DNA of 29,890 bases from Asparagopsis taxiformis (GCA_030407315.1 JALQPE010000563.1:1-29890); one strand, 5' to 3'; numbered from the stretch's first letter, positions 8,442-18,281 are shown. Notes: generated by a model from the letters alone, not told the origin. A program made the numbers and translations.

Positions 8442-9722
8442 TCAACCAACACAGCTGAGACCGCGCGTTCTACAAAAGTAGCTGTATGCAAAGTATGTGT
8501 CGCAACAAAAGGCGTGGCACGCTCGCGCCAGATCGAGGCCGGCACACATACCATCACCGAATAAGTTGACATAGGTGTAATGTCCTCTTTGCCGTATCAT
8601 TGTCCATTTCATGCGATCCATACGCGCTGAAAACGGCACGTTTCCTTCCAATGCAGTCATCATGCTGCGTCCGCTCTCCCATTCGAATAATGGCTCCCGA
8701 TCCAATTCCGCTGCTTCCGGATCGACCAGTGCCAATGGCGTGCAATATGATGATATGGCGCGCGTTTTGTCTACCTTCACTACGCCGCATACCATCCATT
8801 CTTTATCGACCCCGTGATAAAACGTTCCCAGTCGATTACTAAAGTAGGCATCTGCTACTCGTCTCATGAAATATAAGTACGCAGAGATCTGGAAGTATGT
8901 CAGATCTTCTTGTTCTGTTTCTTCCACTGTTTCAGAAATGAGTAGCAATTCGATTTTCTTCAATTCTACCAGAAAGAGCGTCAGTCTTTCCTGCATTATC
9001 TGCTTTCTTTCTCTCATGCACGTTTGCACGCTTCGCCGATTCCTGCGTCTCCAGTCCCGTTTTCTGCATCGTCTGTTACGTCTCCGTGCCCGGTGACGTG
9101 ACACGTCCTCTGTTGCAACGTTACTATTCAGATCTGAAATTATACGCAAAGAATCGCCATTTCTCGGCTGAGATGTCTGATGTTCAATGAGTTTCAACTT
9201 TGCTTCCAATTCATTGTTTTCATCGTCGTAGAGATACAAAGAATCTCGCATAGAATTGAGAAAATATGTGGTTGCAAACCATTCGCAGTACATCACTTTC
9301 TCATGAATCGACTCATTGTGCGACTCGCTTCGGACCTTTTCAAGACAACATCTGCGACGCATTGTGTCCTGCCGTATAACACACGCGTGACGTTCTCCAC
9401 CTTGAGCCAAATATTCACGATTTTGTTCTACGTAATTTTTCTTCCATTCAAGCAATGTAACTATGCTGTCTGTTTTGCGTGCGTCATTCAGTGAGGTTTT
9501 AGTGCTGTTCAAGGGCTCATGCGATGACCTTGAACTTGTTTCCCACCTCCGCATACTTGGTGCTCTGCGAATTCGTATTCCATCCATGCTTAGTGAGAAT
9601 TGCTCGTTGATAGCAAAATCGGTATTATTCAACGTCGTTCGCTTCCAGGGACCAATTAGTACAGATTGAACGGAGAAGGTCATGAAGAGAAGAAGCATAA
9701 ACGTGATACCAGGAACTCCCAT
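8442..9722 (-). CDS. Secreted protein of a WxxCG family with an Arg-rich insert, 426 aa
   Basis: A signal peptide (residues 1-20, MGVPGITFMLLLFMTFSVQS) is followed by a mostly hydrophilic protein. Residues 209-231 are strongly basic (13 Arg and 1 Lys of 23). The C-terminal half has ADAYFSN (about 291-297), EWMVCGVV (308-315) and a Cys-rich end (C393, C402, C406, C407, C417, C424). These marks align with the protein at 18534-19424 (ADSFSN, MWVLCGWV, a C-terminal C..R....CG), so the two appear to be distant members of one secreted family. The Arg-rich insert is absent from that relative and could be a processing or nucleic-acid-binding segment. It converges on the 7167-8413 gene with only 28 bp between stop codons. 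Function unknown. Confidence 0.75.
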   Translation of the reverse strand: MGVPGITFMLLLFMTFSVQSVLIGPWKRTTLNNTDFAINEQFSLSMDGIRIRRAPSMRRWETSSRSSHEPLNSTKTSLNDARKTDSIVTLLEWKKNYVEQNREYLAQGGERHACVIRQDTMRRRCCLEKVRSESHNESIHEKVMYCEWFATTYFLNSMRDSLYLYDDENNELEAKLKLIEHQTSQPRNGDSLRIISDLNSNVATEDVSRHRARRRNRRCRKRDWRRRNRRSVQTCMRERKQIMQERLTLFLVELKKIELLLISETVEETEQEDLTYFQISAYLYFMRRVADAYFSNRLGTFYHGVDKEWMVCGVVKVDKTRAISSYCTPLALVDPEAAELDREPLFEWESGRSMMTALEGNVPFSARMDRMKWTMIRQRGHYTYVNLFGDGMCAGLDLARACHAFCCDTYFAYSYFCRTRGLSCVG

Positions 9723-9871
9723 TCTTATCGCTTGATAGTCACAACCTCCCTATTGTGAACAAGATCGTAACTACACTTTGCGTACCAGGAATCTAGTGAT
9801 TGAGTACAAACACATTGTCGTTGAAACGATTAAGATTTTCTTGTTACCTCGAAAAGAGCATATCGTGGGTC

Positions 9872-9877
9872 TTTATA
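9872..9877 (-). promoter_or_regulatory. TATA box of the 8442-9722 gene
   Basis: TATAAA on the - strand, 150 bp upstream of the ATG at 9722. Confidence 0.5.
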
Positions 9878-10017
9878 TGAAAATGTATCTGAAGAGGCGA
9901 CAAATTTTATGCTTTCGCTAGAGGGAGTGAAGGAGAGACTTCAGTTCCACAGTCAGTGGGCACATGGTTGAGTGGCGATACCAGTGAAAAACTCTGTATA
10001 CTGCATGGGAGTATGCC

Positions 10018-10614
10018 ATGTTTCATGTCGTCTTACTGCTTGCAGCGATATGTGTCAATATGAGAGCACTCTCACCATAATATGGTACCAACGACGCAAT
10101 AAAAATTTTGAACTGTACGTATTAGGTGAGTTGCAAGGATTGGGATGTATTAACTTCATTTGAAAGTCTGGTATCACACACTTGGAATGGAGTCCTTTTC
10201 CCTGTGCCAAGAAAACAGTAAATTCCTCGACTTGTTCTCTATTCAACTGTGCGATGTGTAAGATGGATAGATATGAAGATACCAGCAGTACACCTCATGT
10301 CTTATCCGATGTACGCTGGTACCAACGTTTCTCAATTCGTAAATCTTAGCCTTGTCATTCCTGTTGTCAAAATTCTGTACACGTTGGACAGAGGGCATTT
10401 CACGATGCTAGTAAGATGATCAATGTCTCCAAAAGCTTCATCACTCTCTTGTTATATCACAACAAAAATTTTTTTGTTGCTGCCAAGTCTTACCTCCTCC
10501 TGCCATGGAATATCCAATATTGCGTTCGAAGAAGAATTCAGGAGCATGTACTGTGTACAATACAATATCTCCGTCCTGTTCTATGAATCCAGCATTCTTG
10601 AGGGATGCCGGTGA
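10018..10614 (+). pseudogene. Possible decayed secreted-protein gene with four in-frame stops
   Basis: A single frame from the ATG at 10018 begins with a signal-peptide-like MFHVVLLLAAICVNMRALSP. It continues through 199 codons with only four stops before the final one (TAA at 10078, TAG at 10123, TAA at 10219, TGA near 10417). The segments between look protein-like: CKDWDVLTSFESLVSH, WIDMKIPAVHLMSYPMY, and a Cys-containing C-terminal part ending at a TGA at 10612. No frameshift is needed. About nine stops would be expected by chance in a frame this long, so the deficit is suggestive but not strong. No homologue is recognised in the window. The next intact secreted-protein gene starts 87 bp downstream. 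Confidence 0.3.
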
Positions 10615-10700
10615 AGTTTAGCTTGATCAAGCCATCCTGCAAAACATTTCGGTAACTCACGAATCACTGTTCCAGTTTTGAGGTATTTAATCCCTCAGTC

Positions 10701-12131
10701 ATGCTTCCCTGTTGGCGGGTGTTCTCTGCCCTGATTGTTATGTTTGTTGCTTTCAACTCGGCTCCATCGTTTGCGGAAACTGATTCTCCAACCCCCTCTT
10801 GTATAACAGTTCTGGACATAGCAAATAGAACCTACTTCACGCAAGTGGAGTACATGAGAAGAGGATTGGGAAAACGCCCTGCATACAGCATGTATGTCAG
10901 ATTTATAGAGCAGTTATCCACTTTAGCATCCCAATTGCCGAATGAAGATTCTTTTGGTGCGTACTGCATTTCGAACAGTGAGATTGAATCGCGAGTGAAC
11001 ACTTCTACCGACACGCTCTTATCAATGGTTCTACTTGAAGACACCATCATTAAATTTGGAGCGCCAATTCCTCTGTTGACTCGAACAAACAATCCTATCA
11101 TCCCGGCAGATACATCTGCAGGAGTGGCCGAATGGGCGCTGACCAGGCCCTACTTCATGGAAAGCATGGAACAATTCATCAACGCCAGCAGGATTCATTT
11201 TCCAGAACAGCTTTCCGTGTTATACGATCCGTATCAAAATGAATCATGCACCTCGTTCAATTCATCATTCTTTACTGCTAACGTTGCAACAATGGCAGCA
11301 CAAAACATGTCCCAGATCATGCTCTCTCTGGTCTCTGTTCTCATCAACATGGGTGCAGACCCAAGGAAGTCTACACAGCTGGTCACTCATAACACCGCAC
11401 TATCTTACGTTGGTACAAGATGTAAAAGGCAGACTGACGATGTTCTGCAGCTTCCCATTTCATATATGGAGGTTTACGGGCGGCAGGCGGCCCGTCTTTC
11501 GAAAGGGAACAATCTAGCTGCAAAAGCTGGCATAAACTTATCATTTCTACGGGAGCACGGGACTGAAATGGTAAAACTACTGGACGGATTTCATTCCGGA
11601 GGTGTGATACCGACCAACATTGTCTCCTCGTTTGGAAGTTTAACGGCAATTCAAGGAGAATGGGACTGTATCGCAGACGAGTTTAGTGCGATAGAACAGG
11701 CACAATCTTTGCTTCAGAAACCTCTCACGTTGGGTGAATTAGGCAGTTATTTGAGCACATTTGAAGTTTTTCATTCATCCGTGACCTCGCGCACTACTTT
11801 GGAATCATTAGCGAGACCGTTGGGGCATCGGCGCAACAACTCCTTCGTTGAAAGAGACGTAGTTTGCAACACAGGGTGGGTTTTTATTGCAACTAGCGTC
11901 GCAGTGAACAATCCATTGGAAGAATGTTGCGCTGACATGTGTCTGGCAGGTTCTCTTGAAATGCAGGAACCAGCGGCAGGAGAATTTCGAAATGGTTGCT
12001 GCCAACGATGCAACCAAATTTTCTGCCCGGCGGACGAAACAGATGATGACTTGGTCGACTTGATTACATTCAATATCATATTCCCACCATATGGACAGTC
12101 AACGAACGGGAGTGTTCCGGTGATGATCTGA
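10701..12131 (+). CDS. Secreted glycoprotein with a C-terminal Cys cluster, 476 aa
   Basis: A signal peptide (residues 1-25, hydrophobic FSALIVMFVAFNSAPSFA) precedes a long, mostly helical-looking domain with at least seven N-x-S/T sequons (about N42, N100, N161, N180, N187, N202, N380). A Cys cluster follows at about 389-442 (C389, C409, C410, C414, C433, C434, C437, C442), with the pattern CC-x3-C then CC-x2-C-x4-C. No membrane anchor is seen after the signal peptide. The frame is intact. I do not recognise a family; the architecture suggests an extracellular or cell-wall protein. A TATTTAA occurs only about 10 bp before the ATG, too close to be convincing as the promoter of this start. Confidence 0.8.
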   Translation: MLPCWRVFSALIVMFVAFNSAPSFAETDSPTPSCITVLDIANRTYFTQVEYMRRGLGKRPAYSMYVRFIEQLSTLASQLPNEDSFGAYCISNSEIESRVNTSTDTLLSMVLLEDTIIKFGAPIPLLTRTNNPIIPADTSAGVAEWALTRPYFMESMEQFINASRIHFPEQLSVLYDPYQNESCTSFNSSFFTANVATMAAQNMSQIMLSLVSVLINMGADPRKSTQLVTHNTALSYVGTRCKRQTDDVLQLPISYMEVYGRQAARLSKGNNLAAKAGINLSFLREHGTEMVKLLDGFHSGGVIPTNIVSSFGSLTAIQGEWDCIADEFSAIEQAQSLLQKPLTLGELGSYLSTFEVFHSSVTSRTTLESLARPLGHRRNNSFVERDVVCNTGWVFIATSVAVNNPLEECCADMCLAGSLEMQEPAAGEFRNGCCQRCNQIFCPADETDDDLVDLITFNIIFPPYGQSTNGSVPVMI

Positions 12132-12210
12132 AGACGCCTCGCACAACGGAACAATTGACGCGCGACCAACTTGGTTTTGGCAAACAATGTTGCTCGCTTG
12201 CGAATATCTA

Positions 12211-12216
12211 AATAAA
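12211..12216 (+). terminator. Poly(A) signal of the 476-aa secreted protein gene
   Basis: AATAAA 80 bp after the stop codon at 12131. Confidence 0.5.
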
Positions 12217-12438
12217 GCGAAGCATCGCAATTTTCTTCGATGTCTGTCGGGTCTGTGCAATTGTTTGTAACTCGAGCTAAGCTGACAGAGCACACAAATG
12301 GCTTCGAGCTGACATTCACAGTATTTGGCATTCGTGCGTTGACCACTTGAACACATATCATGCTCGCCCTTTCATCTCATCAAATATGCCCGTCCTCTCG
12401 CGCTTTCCGCAAATGTCTACAACCAGCTACGAGTCGTC

Positions 12439-13472
12439 ATGCAATCACGAAACATTGCACCACTTTTGCAGACATGCAATTCTAGAACGAAATGGGCTAT
12501 ATCACTTCGTAGACCGACGCACCTTCACACTGTGACAACAGTTCTACTTGTCGTATCGATGTGCATTCATCTGCGCAATGCGCACACATCTACCGCAAGA
12601 CTTTCCGATGCGTCAACACAGGCATCATCACAAGTGTCTAACGCGGTGATAAATCTGGGATGGCGCGCCGATTTCAACGTACTGCCTGCGTTCTGCGAGG
12701 CAATTATGAAGCATCCGCAGCCGTTCAACAGAACATGTCATCGCAACTCAACGGACATGACGTGCGACGGATCGTCAGACGGTGCATACGTCGGGAAACA
12801 TGTCATGTTTTCGCAGTTTCGACAGGACTATTATCTGTACACGCGACATTTCCAGTTTCTGAAACGACGCGGGGTGTATTTGGACATCGCAACAAACGAC
12901 CCGATCTCAATATCGAATACATACTTTATGGACCGATGTCTGCGTTGGAGTGGGGTGTGTGTCGAAGCCAATGGGCGGTATTTAGAGAAGATTACGCGAT
13001 ATCGATCGTGTCAAATCATACCCACATGCGTGATGGAGCGCGACGGACGACAAGTTCGATTCTTTCTGCACGGCGGTGCGGGTGGTGTGGATGATGCGAG
13101 CAACAAGCATGTAGGCAAATGGCGGCGATTGGGCACTCGAGTGGATTGGACTGAATTGAGATGTACGCAGGTGTCAAAGGTACTAGATAGGAGCGGGTTG
13201 ATATGGTGGATTACCTGAGTTTGGACGTGGAGGGCGCCGAACTGCAAGTGCTACAGGGCATCGATTGGGCAAGGACGAGGATCCATGTGATGACGATTGA
13301 AGTTAGATCGGAGACGTTGGTGGAAATCGAGCAGTTTTTGGTGGAGAGGGGTTACTTGCGGCACTATGTCGAGGACGAGGAGTTTGTCGCGCGTAAGTGG
13401 GCAAAGAATGGCATGTTGGTAGAAGACGTGGTATTCATGCACGAATCGGTTCAATTTGGATCACCAGAGTAA
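12439..13472 (+). pseudogene. FkbM-type methyltransferase paralogue 1, one 1-base deletion
   Basis: Paralogue of the intact gene at 17193-18281. Shared blocks include GK-H-MFSQF-Q-YYLY, RRGVYLDIATN, ISNTYFMDRCLRWSGVCVE, RSCQIIPTCV and DYLSLDVEGAELQVLQG. These are the SAM-binding, Asn/Glu and DVEG motifs of the FkbM methyltransferase family (mostly O-methyltransferases acting on sugars or polyketides). A hydrophobic segment near residues 33-45 (TVTTVLLVVSMCI) may be a type II membrane anchor, giving a Golgi or ER lumenal enzyme. One base is missing at about 13199-13204, just before the MVDYLSLDVEG block. The 1034 bp plus one base gives 345 codons, with no other break. This is either a very recent pseudogene or an assembly deletion. 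Confidence 0.8.
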
Positions 13473-13489
13473 TCGCGCCTCTTGACGAC

Positions 13490-15650
13490 GGCTTCCGGTT
13501 TCGAGCGAACGCGGAGGCGTTGTGCAGAGAGCAAGTTATTTGTGAAATAGGTTAGTCGTACGGCAACAGCTTAGCTATTCTTCAGAACAATCGATTTCAA
13601 CAAAAAAAAGATAGAAAATTTCAAATTACATTGTAAAAAATTAGAATTATTCTCAACTTGGATGAGATTAACGAAACCTGGGGTACAACGGTAATCACTT
13701 GGCCTGTCAAAGGGTCGCTACGTGAGCGGTTCAGTTAAGACCGGCAGGTTATTTTTGGCAGTCTGTCCAGCTACTTGCTCCCCTGAAGTAACCTGGACTG
13801 GAACGCCGATTTTCAACGGTCAGGTTTTGTCCTTGAGAGGTATCTTGCGGTCCGATCCTGTCTAGACGAATTTTGAAGAGGTTCGTTCGGGAAATAGTTC
13901 GACGAACCATCTGGACCGGTAGAATCAAAAGCAAAGGAAGTGTGCATACTGTAGCAGGTATAAATCCGCTGGTGCGGCAAAACCACCCGACAGGTGTCCC
14001 GACCCTCGGTAGAGGAAGTGGTAGAGCAGGTGAACCTTATAGGATGCCAATCGGGTATTTTAGTAAGAGAGAAGGTATCGCTACCTAGATGGGTTCGTGC
14101 GATTGGTGTGCTCTCGCGAGGTGCGTATGAATGGAGCAAGTGAAGTAATCCATCGAGCTGTTTGCTAATACCAAGGTTGTCCCTGAGAGGGGTGAACACT
14201 AGGTATGCGAACAATGTTCCAATGGGTCGTAATTACGCTTGAGTTTACGTTACTCTAGACACAGAGCCTACTGGCTATTCCAATGAGTAGTGCAATGGAT
14301 TTGTCGATTCGACAACGGGAAGCCTTGGCTGTAAGCCGAATCTGCGAGCCACCACGAGGTGTTCGAGCCCTTCTGTCCCGGTAGTCAGTCTCAGGTCGAG
14401 TGTCGTAGAGTAAAGGCGAATCGCCTGCCTTGGTGTGGGTTGTAAGGCCACACAGACGATCTGTCTAGAATCCTGAGGTCACATAGTGAATCATGGTGCT
14501 GCACTGAAGGGATGGTGGTTCACCAACCCAAATAGGGAAGAAGGGAGAACACCAGGCAAACCAGAGCTGAGTGCCTTGTATAATAAGCATAAAGGGAAGA
14601 AGAAAGGGGAGACCTATAGAATAGGGCGGGCGCTGGTACAGCAATGAATAACGCGATACGCTGGTACAGCGGGAGAGGAGCAGTGGCTCGAGAGCAGGAC
14701 ACCAGGCACCCGAAGATATCTGATCGAAGGGCACGCGCAACACCGATGACGCGTGGTATCGGGGAAAGAGAATCTGATCCAGCAGAGTAACCAGTCACTG
14801 ACTGAATCAGAGGGTGACCAGGGTCGGCGCGGTCCGCGCTATAGCCAAAGACGAAGAAGGCTTCCATGAGACTGCAAAACGAGAGTTGGGAGCACGAAGG
14901 TAACCATTATCCGATTGGTCAGCGGGGGAGGGGGTTGCTGAACCTGCACGACGGCCGTGACAGAAGCTGATGCAGCGGGAAGTGGGTTACAGAGGCAGGG
15001 CGGACACTATAGCCAAAATCGAAGCAGGCTAACATGAGACTGCGAAACGCAAGTTGGGAGTATCCCATAGCCATGCCTCGAGATGGGCACCAGGCAGCCG
15101 AAGACACCTGATTGAGGGGCACACGCACCACCAGTGACGCTTGATAGGGGCAATGCTGATACAGCGCCCCGACATTGAGAAGTTGAATCAGCGAAAAGGG
15201 ACACCGGAAGAGTGCCAAGAACCATTTCCAAGGGAGAAGCACACTGAATCAGTATACAAAACGCACCCTGGGGGTAGATTGGACACCGAGCTTCCGGCTG
15301 GCTTTTACAATCAAAGGACATGGCGGTTCGCCTCTAGTTAAATAATAAATTACATGTGGCTTGTAGCCCTAAATGTACTTGTGGTTGGTGCCCAATGGGT
15401 AGGCTAAATACTGATACAGTAGGGTAGTCGAAAAACCCTAAGTGACTGGTGCGCCGGCGGCGCTGGCAAACTGTAAATACAGTGTGAACTGTTAGCTGTA
15501 GTGTAAAATTCAGTGTATCACTGGTGTCATGTGCCACATTTTCAGTGATTTCCATGCTGTTAGAATAGATAGTCCAGAACAGTTTGGAAATAAAGGAATT
15601 GGGTAAAGTGCCAAAATTGGAGATGAAACATCTAGCTGTAAGCGCTCGAC
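13490..15650. other. Repeat-rich transposon debris without an intact gene
   Basis: No intact coding region is seen. The stretch precedes a Ty3/gypsy reverse-transcriptase relic in the same orientation, so much of it may be the decayed 5' part of that element. It contains purine-rich + strand sequence (14480-15250) and internally duplicated blocks. I found no convincing pair of LTRs. Confidence 0.4.
14687..15150. repeat. Diverged duplicated blocks A and B
   Basis: Block A (14687-14764 and 15077-15150) shares CTCGAGA, CACCAGGCA, CCGAAGA and a GGGCAC-CGCA-CACC-TGACGC series. Block B (14837-14893 and 15007-15060) shares CTATAGCCAAA, GAAG, CATGAGACTGC, AAAC and AGTTGGGAG. All copies lie in the same orientation, but the order is A-B-B-A, so this is not a simple tandem array. 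On the - strand the copies read RVPFDQISSGAWCP versus RVPLNQVSSAAWCP, and SQLSFCSLMEAFFVFGYS versus SQLAFRSLMLACFDFGYS. The changes are mostly conservative. Confidence 0.6.
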
Positions 15651-15775
15651 CATGTGGAATTGCACAAAATTAACCTACCGATTGTCGACGCGACGACACG
15701 GATGAACGCTAACGGGTTGGGCGACGAAATTTCTGACCCGCTGGTCAACGAAAAGGGGAAGACCCCACCACGAAT

Positions 15776-16410
15776 TTGCAGTCGACAATTGATTTGTCAT
15801 ACCTCGAAGACGAGGATTTACGAAAGCGCATCTACGAGGTGTTCGACACACATTCGTTAATGTGGACAAGTGGTCGCCTCGGAAAAATAAACGCTACAGA
15901 GCATCGAACGAGGAGCATCGAGTCGAGCTCGAACCGGGCACGCGGCCCATACTTTCAAGTCCCTATGGACAGTGACCTGCTGTACGTACGATAGCCGAGG
16001 AGCAGATCACGAAGATGCTCAACGAAAAGTTTATCGAACCCGCGTCCAGCAAATGGGCGTCATCAATCGTACTGGTGCCGAAGAAGGAAGGATCCTTACG
16101 TTTCTGTGTCGACTACATGCGTTTGAACGCTAAAAAGGTCGCCGATTCGTACCCGCTTCCTGGCATGGAAGACCGTCTCCATTCGCTTGGCGAGGCTGCC
16201 ATTTTCACCACACTCGACTGTAACGCCGGTTACTAGCAAGTGCCTGTCTCCGTCGAGGACCGTGATAAGACAAATTTTTCGTCTTGTATGTGAACATATC
16301 GCTACGTGCGAATGCCGTTCGGGCTTCGAAATGCCCCCGCTACGTTTCAGCGGACACTGAACATCACCCTTTCCGGAGTTTGCTGGCCGTCTGGGCAAAA
16401 ATGCTCCATT
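15776..16410 (+). pseudogene. Ty3/gypsy retrotransposon reverse-transcriptase relic
   Basis: This is the linker and first half of a Ty3/gypsy reverse transcriptase. A segment with MWTSGRLGKINATEH (around 15860-15900) matches the region before the polymerase domain. From 16015 the frame gives a clear KFIEPASSKWASSIVLVPKK and LRFCVDYMRLN series, followed by a TLDCNAGY block where the first catalytic Asp (TLD) sits. After a stop at 16234-16236 and further shifts, FGLRNAPATFQR appears at about 16318-16355. The YxDD block, RNase H and integrase are missing, so the copy is truncated and broken by several stops and frameshifts. It lies between the two FkbM paralogues. Confidence 0.85.
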
Positions 16411-17057
16411 TAGATAGTCCAATAGACCAATAATATGATGGGGACTGTGCTGGCAGTTTTATATGGCTTCATTCCACCTCGTGGTCAAAGCAGGGGCTCA
16501 TACCGTTCCTTGCGATTCGATTCCTTGTATTGGAGATATTTTTGAACTTGTCCGGGGCTATAATCACCACTAGTTCATGTGCACAATACAAGTAGCCTTG
16601 AGAACCCGCAAACTTTCTGCCTGGCTGTTATCGAAATTGTCCAATGGCCTTGTGAATTTGGTACAGTATGGGCAGAGCGAAACTGGTACCGATAGGATAT
16701 AACACTGAGTGTCTGCAATTTTGATTAGAGTAGCAGTAAACACCCATAGTGTATAACACAGTGTATTTGTATTCCAGAGTGTGTCTACCACAGCGTGTTG
16801 ATGCAAGCATTGATCATACAGAACATACCGCGGCCAGCCTACACCGATGGGCCAGATGAACGAGCAGATTCCAAAGTTTTCTACTTCTTTTGAATTTTGC
16901 GAAGGGCATGTGGCTTGAATTTAATTTATGGAACGGATATGGTCGGGCCACTGTATAATCTGAAAATTCAGTTGAAACTGGTGGGAACGTGACCTTAAAT
17001 CATTACAATTGGGAAGGAAAAAAATCGCTGACACCCTTCCGGCAGCTTTATGAAAGA
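16411..17057. other. AT-richer intergenic region upstream of FkbM paralogue 2
   Basis: No coding region or RNA is recognised. Near 16700-16800 the words GTATAACACA and AGTGT recur, but not as a clean repeat. Confidence 0.4.
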
Positions 17058-17068
17058 TATATATATAT
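17058..17068 (+). promoter_or_regulatory. TATA-like run upstream of FkbM paralogue 2
   Basis: A TATATATATAT run lies about 125 bp before the chosen ATG at 17193. A short out-of-frame ATG frame at about 17129 falls between them and could act as an upstream ORF. Confidence 0.4.
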
Positions 17069-17192
17069 GTTGCCCTACACTGTCACTCAGCAGTGAATTG
17101 TAAAATCAAGGTGAATCATGTAGTATATGAGACCATTTGCGTTCAATGGCACTGTGTGCTCTCTTGTTTCTACTTGGCACACTCGCTGAGCC

Positions 17193-18281
17193 ATGCCATC
17201 CAGACTCGATCTCTTCGCTACAAGCATGACCAATTCCAAAGCTTCCCCGCGTAACAAACACAGATTTCTCTTCATTACGTCCGCTGCGCTTTTCCTCATT
17301 GCGCTCTTCGTAACCATTGTCGATCAAACCAGTCAATTTTTCCCGCGGCATAAGCGCCCCAATTTCCCTAGTGGCATCAAACTATCGTCACCAAACGAAA
17401 CTGCGTCGCCATTGAACGATGGTGAAAGCAATGATCCAGTCATGTATAATCTAGGCACACGTGCCGATTTTGAGACCCTTCCATCCTTTTGCACAGACAT
17501 CATTGCAGAACCGATGCCCTATGATGATAAAAGGTGCCACAGAAAAGAGAGTGAAGATGCTTGCGATGCATCGTCACCAGACAAATCCCTTACAGGGAAG
17601 CATCAGATGTTTTCGCAGTTCTTCCAAGACCATTATCTCTATTGGAATCATTTTCGCCATCTCCAACGTCGTGGAATTTATTTCGACGTGGCTACAAATC
17701 ATCCAGTTAAGATTTCAAACACCTACTTTATGGATAGATGTCTGCGATGGGCTGGGGTATGTGTCGAAGGTAACCCAGGATACATGCATCTCATTCTCGA
17801 TAAGCGTTCCTGTCAAATTGTTCCCACCTGTGTCTCCGACGCCGAGAATCGAAAGGTCAACTTTATCCTCGCTGGTGGTAACGGAGGCGTCAAGGATGAG
17901 ACCCACAAGTACATTGAAGCTTGGAAGCAAGAAGGCAGGGAACCACAAACTATGACACTATATTGCACCACATTGCGCAGTATCGCATCCCATCGTGGTA
18001 TCAAGGTTGTGGACTACATGTCGCTTGATGTTGAGGGTGCAGAGCTTAAAGTGTTGCAGGGTATGGATTGGGATAATGTCATAGTTAACGTTATGACCGT
18101 AGAAGTCAGTGACAAAACTGAAAATGAGATCGATCGTTTCCTCACATCCAAAGGCTACGTCAGACACATGCCGTTGGACATTAATGGTTATCCGCAAGGC
18201 GCCAATTGGGCCAAACGTGGACTAATTAAGGAAGATGCTATATTTTTGCACAATTCGGTTGAGTTTGGCAAACCTGTGTAA
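17193..18281 (+). CDS. FkbM-family methyltransferase, probable type II membrane protein, 362 aa
   Basis: A short cytosolic N-terminus is followed by one membrane segment (residues about 25-43, FLFITSAALFLIALFVTIV) and a lumenal catalytic domain. FkbM-family marks in order: GKHQMFSQFFQDHYLY (135-150), RRGIYFDVATNHP (159-171, SAM-binding start), SNTYFMDRCLRWAGVCVEGNP (176-195), RSCQIVPTCV (205-214), DYMSLDVEGAELKVLQGMDW (274-293) and a C-terminal NWAKRGLIKEDAIFLHNSVEF (338-358). The cysteines at 100, 115, 124, 183, 190, 207 and 213 are shared with the paralogue at 12439, which fits a disulfide-bonded secretory-pathway enzyme. The likely reaction is SAM-dependent O-methylation, perhaps of cell-wall or glycoprotein sugars; the substrate is inferred. 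The frame is intact. An alternative start at 17226 would keep the membrane segment. Confidence 0.85.
   Translation: MPSRLDLFATSMTNSKASPRNKHRFLFITSAALFLIALFVTIVDQTSQFFPRHKRPNFPSGIKLSSPNETASPLNDGESNDPVMYNLGTRADFETLPSFCTDIIAEPMPYDDKRCHRKESEDACDASSPDKSLTGKHQMFSQFFQDHYLYWNHFRHLQRRGIYFDVATNHPVKISNTYFMDRCLRWAGVCVEGNPGYMHLILDKRSCQIVPTCVSDAENRKVNFILAGGNGGVKDETHKYIEAWKQEGREPQTMTLYCTTLRSIASHRGIKVVDYMSLDVEGAELKVLQGMDWDNVIVNVMTVEVSDKTENEIDRFLTSKGYVRHMPLDINGYPQGANWAKRGLIKEDAIFLHNSVEFGKPV

Noticed and set aside
11771..12361. A 196-codon - strand frame overlapping the end of the 476-aa secreted protein gene
   Set aside because: It is a shadow of the + strand Cys-rich C-terminus, without a signal peptide, domain or promoter.
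13923..14010. CAYC followed by a third Cys 14 residues later, like a Gag zinc knuckle before the Ty3 relic
   Set aside because: The spacing does not match CX2CX4HX4C, no His is in place and stops flank it, so it is probably chance.
14355..14385. GTGTTCGAGCCC resembling a tRNA or SINE B box
   Set aside because: No A box at a suitable distance and no cloverleaf can be folded around it.
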